DNA of 52,000 nucleotides. Origin: 43-108 sp001915545 (lineage in GTDB: Bacteria; Bacteroidota; Bacteroidia; Bacteroidales; Bacteroidaceae). Location of the stretch: NCBI GenBank assembly GCA_902491215.1, contig CABUGV010000024.1, positions 1 to 52,000 of the forward strand, given 5' to 3'. Under the pieces are notes generated by a model, which searched no databases, was not told the DNA's origin, and saw nothing but the letters and a program-made list of their open reading frames with translations. This document shows positions 18,314 to 27,004 of this stretch, piece by piece (within the stretch, counting starts at the first letter, position 1; every line of letters begins with the position of its first letter). The position numbers and the translations under genes were made by a program.

Positions 18314-19018
18314 ATGGTAAAAAAAGGAAGTTTAGGAGAAGATGAAATATTGAATCGCCTAAGTGACATCGTCTGCATTTTATCAGAAGAAGAAAAAAAT
18401 GTACTTCGCAAGAATCTTTTTATTCAGCATTACAAGAAAAACGAAGTAATCTATTCAGAGGGTGATGTTCCAACACACATGCTTTGCCTCATAAGCGGAA
18501 AGGTGAAGATTTTCAAAGATGGCATAAGCGGAAGGACACAGATCATCAGGGTGATCAAACCTGTAGAATATTTCGGCTACAGAGCATACTTTGCAAACCA
18601 GAACTTCGTTACCGCCGCAGCCGCGTTTGAGTCATCTGTTATATGTAAGATACCGATTGAACTTATATATCAATGGATGTCCACCAACAACAAGTTGGCA
18701 ATGTTTTTCATAAAGCTTCTGGCCATCGACCTTGGCATATCCGATCAGCGTACTGTAAACCTGACACAGAAGCACATACGCGGCCGACTGGCCGAGGCGT
18801 TGCTTTTCCTTAAAGACAGCTACGGACTCGAAGAAGATGGTGCAACGCTATCCATCTATCTGTCGAGAGAAGATTTGGCCAACTTGTCAAACATGACAAC
18901 ATCCAACGCCATCCGAACCCTGTCTACATTCGCATCAGAAAAGCTCATCGCAATAGACGGACGCAAAATAAAAGTTATCGACGAAGAAAGGTTGCGCAAG
19001 ATCAGCCGAATCGGATAA
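18314..19018 (+). CDS. Crp/Fnr-family transcriptional regulator
   Basis: 234 residues. Residues about 20-130 form a cyclic-nucleotide-binding-type beta-roll (NEVIYSEGDVPTHMLCLISGKVKIF), and residues about 155-225 form the C-terminal winged helix (RGRLAEALLFL, then SREDLANLSNMTTSNAIRTLS as the recognition helix region). No Cys cluster for an iron-sulphur centre is seen, so it is not a classical Fnr; the ligand is unknown. It diverges from the glycogen cluster, which is a plausible target but unproven. Confidence 0.88.
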   Translation: MVKKGSLGEDEILNRLSDIVCILSEEEKNVLRKNLFIQHYKKNEVIYSEGDVPTHMLCLISGKVKIFKDGISGRTQIIRVIKPVEYFGYRAYFANQNFVTAAAAFESSVICKIPIELIYQWMSTNNKLAMFFIKLLAIDLGISDQRTVNLTQKHIRGRLAEALLFLKDSYGLEEDGATLSIYLSREDLANLSNMTTSNAIRTLSTFASEKLIAIDGRKIKVIDEERLRKISRIG

Positions 19019-19054
19019 AAACACTAATAAGAACTACAGCACAAGACAAAAACT

Positions 19055-19987
19055 TCAAAACGAAGGAATTATATAGTTAAGACACTCCTTATCAATACCG
19101 ATATTCATCGGCAGAATATCTTTATTTTTAATAATCTTACCGTCAATGCTGATGCTCGCACCACCGGCATCAATCACTCGTATATGGCTTATTCTGTAAG
19201 GTTTGACATTCTTGTAATTCAGGAAATGTCCCTTACCCAAAAGCCAGAAACCTTCCAGATACTGCCACCATCTCGGACGTGTCACAACCGACATATCCAG
19301 CATTCCGTTGTACGGTACGGCGGCCGGTGTCTGCCCATATCCGAGACTATTGCCTATACACACCGACATCACATCACCTGAAATATTATGCATGTCAGCC
19401 TTTATATCCATCTTGAAGGCTGTTCGTTCAAATATCTGCGCCAGACCGAGATGTATATGAGGATTCTTCACAGGACCTACAATACGCTTCATCTCATCCA
19501 ACGTATTCACCAGACGCGCTCCAAGTCCAATATTTACACAATTCACGAAATAGCGTCTCACATCCTTGTCTTCCTCCTTGAAATCGCAGAAGCCCACATC
19601 GATTTTCCTGACACGCCTCGACTCAACATCATCGACCGCCTTACGGAAATCTTCGACACCTCGCCCCCAGAATCGTGCAAAATCATTGCCTATGCCGTTT
19701 GGAATCAATCCAAGCGCCAGATCATCAGCTTTCTTCTCTGCATGCATTATACCGTTTACAGCATCATTCAGAGTTCCGTCGCCGCCGACAACAACTATAG
19801 TCCTGTAGCCATTTGCACACAACATGCCGGCAAGCCTCTCCACCGAACCGAACCCTTCCGACTGCACATAGTCGAAAGCAATATTCTTCGATTCCATGTA
19901 TGAGCGCACCATGTCCCATCTCTTGTGTCCCTGTCTGGCGCCGGCCCTTGGGCTATAAATCACGCCCCATCTGTTATTGTCAGTCAT
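19055..19987 (-). CDS. Diacylglycerol kinase-family lipid kinase
   Basis: 310 residues. NPRAG-like YSPRAGARQGHKRW opens the DAGK catalytic domain and VVVGGDGTLNDAVNGI holds the nucleotide-binding GGDGT motif (about residues 68-83); LIPNGIGNDFARFWG is the second conserved block. The C-terminal half is a beta-sandwich. The family (YegS/BmrU/DgkB) phosphorylates diacylglycerol or sphingoid lipids; sphingolipid-making Bacteroidales carry several such genes, and the substrate cannot be read here. 35 bp downstream of miaA, probably the same transcript. Confidence 0.88.
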   Translation of the reverse strand: MTDNNRWGVIYSPRAGARQGHKRWDMVRSYMESKNIAFDYVQSEGFGSVERLAGMLCANGYRTIVVVGGDGTLNDAVNGIMHAEKKADDLALGLIPNGIGNDFARFWGRGVEDFRKAVDDVESRRVRKIDVGFCDFKEEDKDVRRYFVNCVNIGLGARLVNTLDEMKRIVGPVKNPHIHLGLAQIFERTAFKMDIKADMHNISGDVMSVCIGNSLGYGQTPAAVPYNGMLDMSVVTRPRWWQYLEGFWLLGKGHFLNYKNVKPYRISHIRVIDAGGASISIDGKIIKNKDILPMNIGIDKECLNYIIPSF

Positions 19988-20022
19988 AATCAGCAGTTTT
20001 TCAGAAAATAATCAAATCTGGC

Positions 20023-20937
20023 TCATTCTTCCATAAGCTTCAACACAGCATCGCGCTTCTCCTCATAAGGAAGCGTAGCATCAATCCAGTGAATATCCAC
20101 GCCCCTCTTTTCCATACCTCTGAACCACGTCATCTGACGCTTGGCAAACTGATGAATGGCAATCTCTAACTGAGACACCATCTCCTCATACTTCAGTTCA
20201 CCTATCACATACAGCGTAAGATACTTATATTCCAGGCCATAGTATATCAAGTCCTCCGGTTTGACCCCACTGTCAATTATCCTTCTGACCTCATCCACCA
20301 TGCCCTGATCCAGACGCTCACGCAGTCTACGGCTGATTTTCTCGCGACGCAAGTCACGGTCTATCTTAAGTCCTACGACCAGACTTTCAACCTGCTCGAA
20401 CTCCCTCTCATCCAAAGGTATGCGCGAATAATAATCCTCTATCTCAATAGCCCTTATAGCCCTTTGAGCGGTATCCACATCCGTGGTATTATGAAGTTTC
20501 TTATAGCCTTCAAGTATGCTTTTGAGCTCCTCAAGAGATTTGCCGGACAAACGTTCCCTCAGTTCCGGATTCTGCGGAACACGGCTTAACCTGTAGTTGC
20601 GCAGTACGCTTTCCAGATACAACCCTGTGCCACCACACAATATCGGAAGCTTCCCCCTTGACGTAACATCTGCGAAAGCCTCCATGAAATCATGCTGAAA
20701 CTCATACACGTTGTATTTATATCCGGCATCAGCAATATCTATAAGATGATACGGCACCTTTACACCGTCCACGACATAATCATCCAGGTCCTTTCCGGTG
20801 CCCAGATCCATGGAACGGTAAACCTGACGGCTGTCTGCACTTATAATCTCTCCATCAAGCTCATGCGCCAATCTAGACGCAAAAGCCGTCTTGCCGCACG
20901 CCGTAGGTCCCAATACAGTTATCATCTCATGTTTCAT
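20023..20937 (-). CDS. miaA: tRNA dimethylallyltransferase
   Basis: 304 residues. P-loop GPTACGKTAFASRLA at residues 10-24, substrate-binding ISADSRQVYRSMDLGTGK, and CGGTGLYLESVL are MiaA hallmarks, followed by the RQMTWFR segment near the C-terminus. It adds dimethylallyl to A37 of tRNAs reading UNN codons. Cytoplasmic. It precedes the lipid kinase gene and lies after the gapA terminator. Confidence 0.95.
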   Translation of the reverse strand: MKHEMITVLGPTACGKTAFASRLAHELDGEIISADSRQVYRSMDLGTGKDLDDYVVDGVKVPYHLIDIADAGYKYNVYEFQHDFMEAFADVTSRGKLPILCGGTGLYLESVLRNYRLSRVPQNPELRERLSGKSLEELKSILEGYKKLHNTTDVDTAQRAIRAIEIEDYYSRIPLDEREFEQVESLVVGLKIDRDLRREKISRRLRERLDQGMVDEVRRIIDSGVKPEDLIYYGLEYKYLTLYVIGELKYEEMVSQLEIAIHQFAKRQMTWFRGMEKRGVDIHWIDATLPYEEKRDAVLKLMEE

Positions 20938-21040
20938 TGTCTCTAAATATTTTGTCAGAATGCCCTAAAGCTCTTTATGCCGCAAAAATATGAATTATTT
21001 TCAATACATCAGAAACAAACAGCTCAAAAAGCCCATAAAA

Positions 21041-21067
21041 CAAAAGCGGCGCCCCGAAGAGCGCCGC
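21041..21067 (-). terminator. Terminator of gapA
   Basis: Arms GCGGCGC (21046-21052) and GCGCCGC (21061-21067) flank an 8-base loop; on the minus strand TTTTGTTTTA follows. Confidence 0.88.
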
Positions 21068-21099
21068 CGTATATAAGGAATAATTCAGTATCCTTACAA

Positions 21100-22110
21100 T
21101 TAAGCGTTAACCTTAGCCATGTGAGCGATGAGTTCGAGAACCTTGTTAGAGTAACCGATCTCATTGTCATACCAAGATACAACCTTAACGAAAGTATCAG
21201 TCAAAGCGATACCAGCCTTAGCATCGAAGATTGAAGTGTGAGTGTCACCCAAGAAGTCAGATGAAACAACTGAATCCTCAGTATAGCCGAGTACACCCTT
21301 CAATTCGCCTTCAGAAGCTTCCTTCATTGCAGCGCAGATTTCATCGTACTTAGCAGGCTTAGCCAAGTTAACTGTCAGGTCAACAACAGATACGTCAAGA
21401 GTAGGAACACGCATTGACATACCTGTGAGCTTGCCGTTGAGTTCAGGGATAACCTTACCTACAGCCTTAGCAGCACCAGTTGAAGAAGGGATGATGTTGC
21501 CTGAAGCGGCACGACCACCTCTCCAATCCTTCATTGAAGGACCGTCAACAGTCTTCTGAGTAGCTGTTGTAGAGTGAACTGTAGTCATAAGACCGTCAGT
21601 GATGCCCCATTTGTCATTGAGAACCTTAGCGATAGGAGCCAAGCAGTTAGTTGTGCAAGATGCGTTAGAAACGAACTGAGTTCCCTTTACATATTTGTCG
21701 AAGTTAACGCCGCAAACGAACATTGGAGTATCGTCCTTTGAAGGAGCTGACATTACGACATACTTAGCACCTGCTTCGATGTGAGCCTGAGCCTTCTCCT
21801 TAGTAAGGAAGAGACCTGTTGATTCAACAACATACTCAGCACCAACTTCGTTCCACTTCAGGTCAGCAGGGTTGCGCTCAGCTGTTACACGGATTTCCTT
21901 ACCGTTAACGATGAGTTTGCTGTTCTCAACGTCAGCTTCGATAGTACCTTCGAACTTTCCGTGCATTGTGTCATACTTCAACATGTATGCCAGGTAGTCA
22001 ACTGGGCACAAGTCGTTAATACCTACGATCTGAATGTCGTCTCTGTTCTGAGCTGCACGGAATACGAAACGTCCGATACGGCCGAAACCATTAATACCAA
22101 CTTTAATCAT
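21100..22110 (-). CDS. gapA: Glyceraldehyde-3-phosphate dehydrogenase
   Basis: 336 residues, type I GAPDH. The NAD-binding GINGFGRIGR is at residues 5-14, the catalytic Cys152 is in SNASCTTNCLAP, and WYDNEIGYSNKV is near the C-terminus. It oxidises and phosphorylates GAP to 1,3-bisphosphoglycerate with NAD. Codons are strongly biased (for example GTT, AAC, GAC, CGT), as expected for a highly expressed gene. A 31-codon lipoprotein gene lies 70 bp upstream on the same strand, and an intrinsic terminator follows. Confidence 0.97.
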   Translation of the reverse strand: MIKVGINGFGRIGRFVFRAAQNRDDIQIVGINDLCPVDYLAYMLKYDTMHGKFEGTIEADVENSKLIVNGKEIRVTAERNPADLKWNEVGAEYVVESTGLFLTKEKAQAHIEAGAKYVVMSAPSKDDTPMFVCGVNFDKYVKGTQFVSNASCTTNCLAPIAKVLNDKWGITDGLMTTVHSTTATQKTVDGPSMKDWRGGRAASGNIIPSSTGAAKAVGKVIPELNGKLTGMSMRVPTLDVSVVDLTVNLAKPAKYDEICAAMKEASEGELKGVLGYTEDSVVSSDFLGDTHTSIFDAKAGIALTDTFVKVVSWYDNEIGYSNKVLELIAHMAKVNA

Positions 22111-22180
22111 TTTTTCTTAGAATTTAAAAGGTTGAAAAAATATTTATGTTCTCTGTATCTCAAATTACCGACAAGTACTG

Positions 22181-22276
22181 TCAACCGCAGTTGCAGTAAT
22201 GCGCTGTCGAGCACGACGCCACAAGCATCACCAGCGATATAAGCACCAGCACTAAAGATATGTACCTCATTTGCAT
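22181..22276 (-). CDS. Tiny lipoprotein (31 residues) upstream of gapA
   Basis: Read on the minus strand, ATG at 22276 gives MQMRYISLVLVLISLVML followed by VASC, STAHYCNCG and a stop. This is a classical type II signal peptide with lipobox LVASC (Cys22) and only ten mature residues including three cysteines. The second ATG (22270) is an equally good start. Very small lipoproteins are usually missed in annotation. A -7 element lies just upstream (22293-22300). It may be cotranscribed with gapA. Function unknown. Confidence 0.6.
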   Translation of the reverse strand: MQMRYISLVLVLISLVMLVASCSTAHYCNCG

Positions 22277-22292
22277 ATAATCTTTAACACCA

Positions 22293-22300
22293 CAAAGTTA
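22293..22300 (-). promoter_or_regulatory. Candidate -7 element for the tiny lipoprotein/gapA transcript
   Basis: The minus strand reads TAACTTTG, matching TAnnTTTG, 17 bp before the lipoprotein ATG. The -33 element is not recognisable. Confidence 0.45.
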
Positions 22301-22397
22301 ACAATATTATTTTTATATTGATGCTCCAAAGCTTACTTATTTTACAGGCGCAACGTGAAAAAAAACAGAAAGTGCTCATATATACCATCTGCGCTTC

Positions 22398-23465
22398 TCA
22401 ATCGATCTCGCCGCTGCCGTAACACAGATGGTGATCGCTGTCGTAAACCACGCAGAATTGCCCCGGTGCCACACCGTGCACCTTTTCGTCGGCATCAATG
22501 TGCCATGCACCGTCGCGCATGCTCATCTTGCCTGTCAGGAATTCAGGAGTATGCCTTATTTTGAATGTAATGTCATGCACATCACCCTCCTTGGCCGAAT
22601 GCCACGGATTCTCAGTGATGAAATGAAAGTCATTCATCTTTATGTGCTTCTTGTACACCAGTTCCGGATCATACCCGTGCGACACGAAGAGGATATTTCT
22701 CTTTATGTTCTTCTTGACGACGAACCACGGTCCTCCGCCGAACCCCAATCCCTTACGCTGGCCGATGGTATAGAACCACAATCCCTTATGCGTACCGATT
22801 TTGTGTCCGGTTTCGATTTCCCGCACATCGCCTTCGTTTTCTCCAAGGTTGCGCTTAATATATTCACGGAAATCAATATCGCCGAGGAAACAAATTCCCT
22901 GACTGTCACGTCTCGACGCATTCAGCAGTCCCGCCTTCTCGGCAATCTCCCTCACCTCGTGCTTCCACATGTGACCGATAGGGAACATGAGCTTGCTCAC
23001 CTGCAGATAATCTATCTGAGCCAGAAAATCAGTCTGGTCCTTCACAGGGTCCGGACTTGTCGAAAGCCACGTCTTGCCGTCGATAACGGTTGTAGTAGCG
23101 TAATGTCCTGTGGCGGTGAAATCATACTCATGTCCGACCTGCTCCTCAAAACAGCCGAACTTGATGAGTTTGTTGCACATCACGTCCGGATTTGGTGTAA
23201 GTCCCTGACGTGCCTTCGACATGGTGTATCCCACCACCTTGTCCCAATACTCCCTGTGCAGATCCACCACATCCAGCTTAAGACCGTATTTTCGTGCCAG
23301 CCAGCTGCATATTTCCAGATCCTCCTCAGAAGTACAGTTCCATTCAGTCTCGCGCTCCGGACCAATCTTGATGTAGAACAGATGCGGTTCAATGCCCTGC
23401 TCCTTCAGCAGATGCACCGACACAGCACTGTCAACTCCACCAGAAACCAACGCCGCAACCTTCAT
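22398..23465 (-). CDS. mnmA: tRNA-specific 2-thiouridylase
   Basis: 355 residues. The ATP pyrophosphatase loop SGGVDS is at residues 8-13, catalytic Cys97 is in NPDVMCNKLIKFG, and the second catalytic Cys is in DSQGICFLG (about residue 194); IGQRKGLGF marks the central domain. It thiolates U34 of Lys, Glu and Gln tRNAs. It follows nadA by 77 bp on the same strand. A long open frame antisense to it exists but has no family features. Confidence 0.95.
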   Translation of the reverse strand: MKVAALVSGGVDSAVSVHLLKEQGIEPHLFYIKIGPERETEWNCTSEEDLEICSWLARKYGLKLDVVDLHREYWDKVVGYTMSKARQGLTPNPDVMCNKLIKFGCFEEQVGHEYDFTATGHYATTTVIDGKTWLSTSPDPVKDQTDFLAQIDYLQVSKLMFPIGHMWKHEVREIAEKAGLLNASRRDSQGICFLGDIDFREYIKRNLGENEGDVREIETGHKIGTHKGLWFYTIGQRKGLGFGGGPWFVVKKNIKRNILFVSHGYDPELVYKKHIKMNDFHFITENPWHSAKEGDVHDITFKIRHTPEFLTGKMSMRDGAWHIDADEKVHGVAPGQFCVVYDSDHHLCYGSGEID

Positions 23466-23542
23466 ATCTATACTATTATTATTTCTATGCGATTATTAAA
23501 TTTCATTTGTTCTTCCCCATACGAGAACGTCCCAACAGAGCA

Positions 23543-24544
23543 TCAACGCTTCAGCGAAGCACTGATTTCCAGCATGCGCTCGATCGGACGTATAGCCTTC
23601 TCTGCAATCTCAGGATCAACTGTAATCTCCGGCCATTCGTACTTCAACGTGTTATACAATTTAGCCAATGTATTGAGGCGCATGTACGCACACTCGTTGC
23701 AGGAGCACCCCACTGTTTCCGATACTTCAGGCGGAGCAGGAATAAACACCTTGTCAGGACACTGCTTCTTCATCTCATGCAGAATACCGCTTTCCGTAGC
23801 TACGATAAATTCCTTAGCATCGCTTTCCACTGCATATTTAAGCAATCCGGCTGTAGAACCTACCACGTCGGCAATCTTCTGTATAGGAGCAGGACACTCA
23901 GGATGAACAAGAATCTTTGCATCCTTGTGTTCCTTCTTTATTTCCATAATCTTCTCAAACGAGAACTGTCCGTGCACGTGGCATCCGCCATCCCACAAGA
24001 GCATATTTCTTCCCGTCACAGCATTTATATATCCTCCCAGATTCTTGTCCGGTCCGAATATGATTTTTTCGTCAGCAGGGAAACTGTCTATAACGAGCTT
24101 GGCATTCGACGATGTCACCACGACGTCTGTCAGAGCCTTTACAGCTGCCGTCGTATTCACATAGCTTACGACCTTATATCCGGGATGCTCGTCAATGAAG
24201 CGCTTCAAGTCACCGGCATCACAGCTGTCGGCCAACGAACACCCGGCATTGAGATCACACACGAGCACCTTCTTGTCAGGACAGAGAATCTTGTTGGTCT
24301 CTCCCATAAAGTGTACGCCGCACATCACAATAATGTCGGCATCGGTCTTGGCGGCCCACTGCGCGAGCGCAAGCGAATCGCCTACAAAGTCTGCAATATC
24401 CTGCACCTCGCCGGCTGTATAGTAATGAGCAAGAATAACCGCATTCTTTTCCTTGCACATGCGGAGAATTTCACTCTTCAGATCCACATCCTTGTCTATC
24501 GGCTCATTGACGTAACCCAACGCCTTCCATTCGTCCTTAACCAT
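23543..24544 (-). CDS. nadA: Quinolinate synthase
   Basis: 333 residues from the start MVKDEWKALGYV, chosen because the 32 residues upstream in the open frame are unconserved and a promoter lies at 24664-24695. Family motifs: AVILAHYYTAGEVQDIADFVGDS, VMCGVHFMGETNKIL, and three Cys for the 4Fe-4S cluster (in the VMCGVHF, the CPAPI region, and the C-terminal CNECAYM). It condenses iminoaspartate with dihydroxyacetone phosphate in NAD synthesis. nadB and nadC are not in the window. Confidence 0.95.
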   Translation of the reverse strand: MVKDEWKALGYVNEPIDKDVDLKSEILRMCKEKNAVILAHYYTAGEVQDIADFVGDSLALAQWAAKTDADIIVMCGVHFMGETNKILCPDKKVLVCDLNAGCSLADSCDAGDLKRFIDEHPGYKVVSYVNTTAAVKALTDVVVTSSNAKLVIDSFPADEKIIFGPDKNLGGYINAVTGRNMLLWDGGCHVHGQFSFEKIMEIKKEHKDAKILVHPECPAPIQKIADVVGSTAGLLKYAVESDAKEFIVATESGILHEMKKQCPDKVFIPAPPEVSETVGCSCNECAYMRLNTLAKLYNTLKYEWPEITVDPEIAEKAIRPIERMLEISASLKR

Positions 24545-24663
24545 ATTATATATTTTTATAAAATGTTTATTCCTAAAAAGCACCGGCATCCTCGACAAAA
24601 CGCTTGTACACGTAGGCACTCCATTGCATTCCGTCTGCACCGGTATAGGGCGCTAACCGTAAA

Positions 24664-24695
24664 CAAACATACGGAAAAACGCGGTATTAACCAAT
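24664..24695 (-). promoter_or_regulatory. Promoter of nadA
   Basis: On the minus strand: ATTG (-33), 20 bp, TATGTTTG (-7). The leader is about 110 bases. One mismatch to the -33 consensus. Confidence 0.5.
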
Positions 24696-24813
24696 AAAAA
24701 GTATAAAAAAGGCACTGCCGGCCCTTCCTTCACATGCCCTCACCGCTGCTTTATGCAGCCAATGCACATTATGTATGACTAATCATCCGCAGCGCGATCC
24801 AAGACATATACAT

Positions 24814-24848
24814 ACAAAAAAAGAGGAACAGTGCTTTCCTGTTCCTCT
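24814..24848 (-). terminator. Terminator of tRNA-Val copy 1
   Basis: Arms AGAGGAACAG (24822-24831) and CTGTTCCTCT (24839-24848), then TTTTTGTATG on the minus strand. Confidence 0.88.
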
Positions 24849-24852
24849 CTTG

Positions 24853-24927
24853 TGGGCGTTGACGGATTCGAACCGCCGACCCTCTGCTTGTAAGGCAGAT
24901 GCTCTGAACCAGCTGAGCTAAACGCCC
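24853..24927 (-). tRNA. tRNA-Val (anticodon UAC), copy 1
   Basis: A 75-base cloverleaf can be folded on the minus strand: acceptor GGGCGTT/AACGCCC with discriminator A, D-arm GCTCAGCTGGTTCAGAGC, anticodon stem TCTGC/GCAGA around loop CTTACAA (anticodon TAC), and T-loop GGTTCGAATCC. The CCA end is not encoded. It has its own promoter and terminator. A second copy with its flanks lies 314 bp away. Confidence 0.95.
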
Positions 24928-24969
24928 TCATTTTATCGCCTTGAGATGTTGTTTTTCTCAATTGCGGTG

Positions 24970-25000
24970 CAAAGGTAGCGCTTTTTTCTGAACTTGCAAA
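24970..25000 (-). promoter_or_regulatory. Promoter of tRNA-Val copy 1
   Basis: On the minus strand TTTG, exactly 19 bp, TACCTTTG: a perfect match to the Bacteroidetes consensus, ending 43 bp before the tRNA. Confidence 0.85.
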
Positions 25001-25128
25001 CTTTACAGAGATTTTTTGCGCATAAATTTAAAAACGTGCTTACAAACAAAACACAGACCATCGTCAAACGCACATATTCGTCAGTCTCAACACATACCGT
25101 TCCACGAAAAAACAGCATAGTGCATAAA

Positions 25129-25162
25129 CAAAAAAAAGAGGAGCAGATTTTCCTGTTCCTCT
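25129..25162 (-). terminator. Terminator of tRNA-Val copy 2
   Basis: Arms 25137-25146 and 25153-25162 pair over ten positions (one G-T) and a T7-rich run follows on the minus strand. Confidence 0.85.
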
Positions 25163-25166
25163 CTTG

Positions 25167-25241
25167 TGGGCGTTGACGGATTCGAACCGCCGACCCTCTG
25201 CTTGTAAGGCAGATGCTCTGAACCAGCTGAGCTAAACGCCC
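25167..25241 (-). tRNA. tRNA-Val (anticodon UAC), copy 2
   Basis: Identical in sequence to the copy at 24853-24927 over the full 75 bases, with nearly identical promoter and terminator, so it arose by duplication of the whole transcription unit. Confidence 0.95.
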
Positions 25242-25283
25242 TTATTTTACTGCCTTGAGATATTGTTTTTCTCAATTGCGATG

Positions 25284-25314
25284 CAAAGGTAGCGCTTTTT
25301 TCCGAATCTGCAAG
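25284..25314 (-). promoter_or_regulatory. Promoter of tRNA-Val copy 2
   Basis: On the minus strand CTTG, 19 bp, TACCTTTG. Same layout as the promoter of copy 1, with one -33 mismatch. Confidence 0.8.
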
Positions 25315-25425
25315 CATTATGCCATATTCTTTTACGAAAAACCTCATTTTTTTTTGCGCAGACAACCCGCAAAAGACATAAAAGCCCACCCTCAAACCAA
25401 TTCGACACCGCAAAACAGACATAAA

Positions 25426-25457
25426 GAAAAAACCGATGCACCCAACGGCACATCGGC
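25426..25457 (-). terminator. Terminator of asnS
   Basis: On the minus strand CCGATG, a 12-base loop, CATCGG and then TTTTTTC, 49 bp after the asnS stop. Confidence 0.7.
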
Positions 25458-25505
25458 ATTCTTTTCATATATATTCAGGAGCAAACGCTCCCAAACACAA
25501 TTCAA

Positions 25506-26909
25506 TCAGAAGTCTGCATTCTTCGGAGTACGAGGGAACGGAATCACATCACGGATATTCTGCATACCAGTGACAAAGAGTATCAGACGCTCGAAACCGA
25601 GTCCGAAACCTCCGTGAGGACAGCTTCCGAACTTTCTTGTATCAAGATACCACCACATATCCTTCATAGGAATATTCAGTTCCTCAATACGGCCCATAAG
25701 CTTACCGTAATCTTCCTCACGCACGCTTCCACCAATGATTTCGCCAATCTGAGGGAACAGCACGTCAGTACCCTGTACAGTCTTGCCGTCCTCATTCATC
25801 TTCATGTAGAACGCCTTGATTTCCTTAGGGTAATCAGTCATTATTACAGGCTTCTTGAAATATTCCTCAACGAGATATCTCTCATGCTCGCTGGCAAGAT
25901 CTGCACCCCAATATACAGGGAACTCAAACTTTCTTCCGTCAGCCACAGCCTTCTCCAGAAGCTTGATACCCTCAGTATAAGGCAGACGCACGAAATCTGT
26001 CTCCACAACCGACTTCAGTCTTTCTATCAGACCGTTGTCTATCATCTTGTTGAGGAATTCCAAATCGTCCATGCAGTTGTCAAGTGCCCACTTCACGCAG
26101 TACTTAATAAACTCTTCCTCCAGATCCATGAGGTCGTTCATATCGATGAAGCACACCTCCGGTTCAATCATCCAGAACTCAGAAAGATGTCTTGGAGTGT
26201 TTGAGTTCTCAGCTCTGAAAGTAGGACCGAAAGTATATATCTGTCCGAGAGCTGTAGCACCGAGCTCACCTTCAAGTTGTCCGGATACAGTCAAGCTGGT
26301 CATCTTGCCGAAAAAGTCATCATCGTATGTGATGTTGCCGTTTTCGTCCTTCTTGAGGTCATAGAGATTTTTTGTTGTCACCTGGAACATCTGACCTGCA
26401 CCTTCGCAGTCGCTGGCAGTAATCAGCGGAGTATGGAAATAGAAGAATCCCTTGTCATGGAAAAATTTGTGTATAGCATAAGCCATATTGTGGCGAATGC
26501 GGAACACCGCACCGAAAGTATTTGTTCTGAGTCTGAGGTGAGCATGCTGACGCATGTATTCGAAAGTCTGTCCCTTCTTCTGCATAGGATAGTCAGAAGG
26601 ACAAGCACCGAGCAAATCGATATTTTCAGCCTGAATTTCCACATTCTGTCCAGAACCGATGCTCTCAACCATCTTTCCGTCAACACTGAGACATGCACCC
26701 GTAGTAATCTGCTTCATCAGCTCCGGAGCGAACTTTTCAGCATCAGCCACAATCTGAACGTTCTTTATAGTAGAACCGTCGTTAAGAGCAATGAAAGCCA
26801 CCGATTTGCTGCCTCTTTTAGTTCTCACCCATCCCTTCACATTGACCCATGCACCATAGTCGGTACGCTGCAGCAGGTCAACGATCTTGGTTCTGCGTAT
26901 CTTTTCCAT
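25506..26909 (-). CDS. asnS: Asparaginyl-tRNA synthetase
   Basis: 467 residues, class II synthetase. The N-terminal OB-fold anticodon-binding domain (VNVKGWVRTKRGSKSVAFIALNDGS, about residues 20-45) precedes the catalytic core with motif 2 (FRAENSNTPRHLSEFWMIEPE) and motif 3 (GFGLGFERLILFVTG near the C-terminus). It charges tRNA-Asn with asparagine. Same strand and order as purB and the pseudouridine synthase (95 bp gap). Confidence 0.97.
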   Translation of the reverse strand: MEKIRRTKIVDLLQRTDYGAWVNVKGWVRTKRGSKSVAFIALNDGSTIKNVQIVADAEKFAPELMKQITTGACLSVDGKMVESIGSGQNVEIQAENIDLLGACPSDYPMQKKGQTFEYMRQHAHLRLRTNTFGAVFRIRHNMAYAIHKFFHDKGFFYFHTPLITASDCEGAGQMFQVTTKNLYDLKKDENGNITYDDDFFGKMTSLTVSGQLEGELGATALGQIYTFGPTFRAENSNTPRHLSEFWMIEPEVCFIDMNDLMDLEEEFIKYCVKWALDNCMDDLEFLNKMIDNGLIERLKSVVETDFVRLPYTEGIKLLEKAVADGRKFEFPVYWGADLASEHERYLVEEYFKKPVIMTDYPKEIKAFYMKMNEDGKTVQGTDVLFPQIGEIIGGSVREEDYGKLMGRIEELNIPMKDMWWYLDTRKFGSCPHGGFGLGFERLILFVTGMQNIRDVIPFPRTPKNADF

Positions 26910-27004
26910 AAATATGATATTTAAATTCTATTTTTTATTATTCCTTCATTATGCGAAAGTGTCCGCACATCCTCGAACGAATGCCGGACACATATCACTA
27001 TTGC

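Noticed and set aside
22428..23906. 492-codon plus-strand open frame
   Set aside because: It is antisense to mnmA and the end of nadA, both of which have full family motifs; its translation has no domain features.
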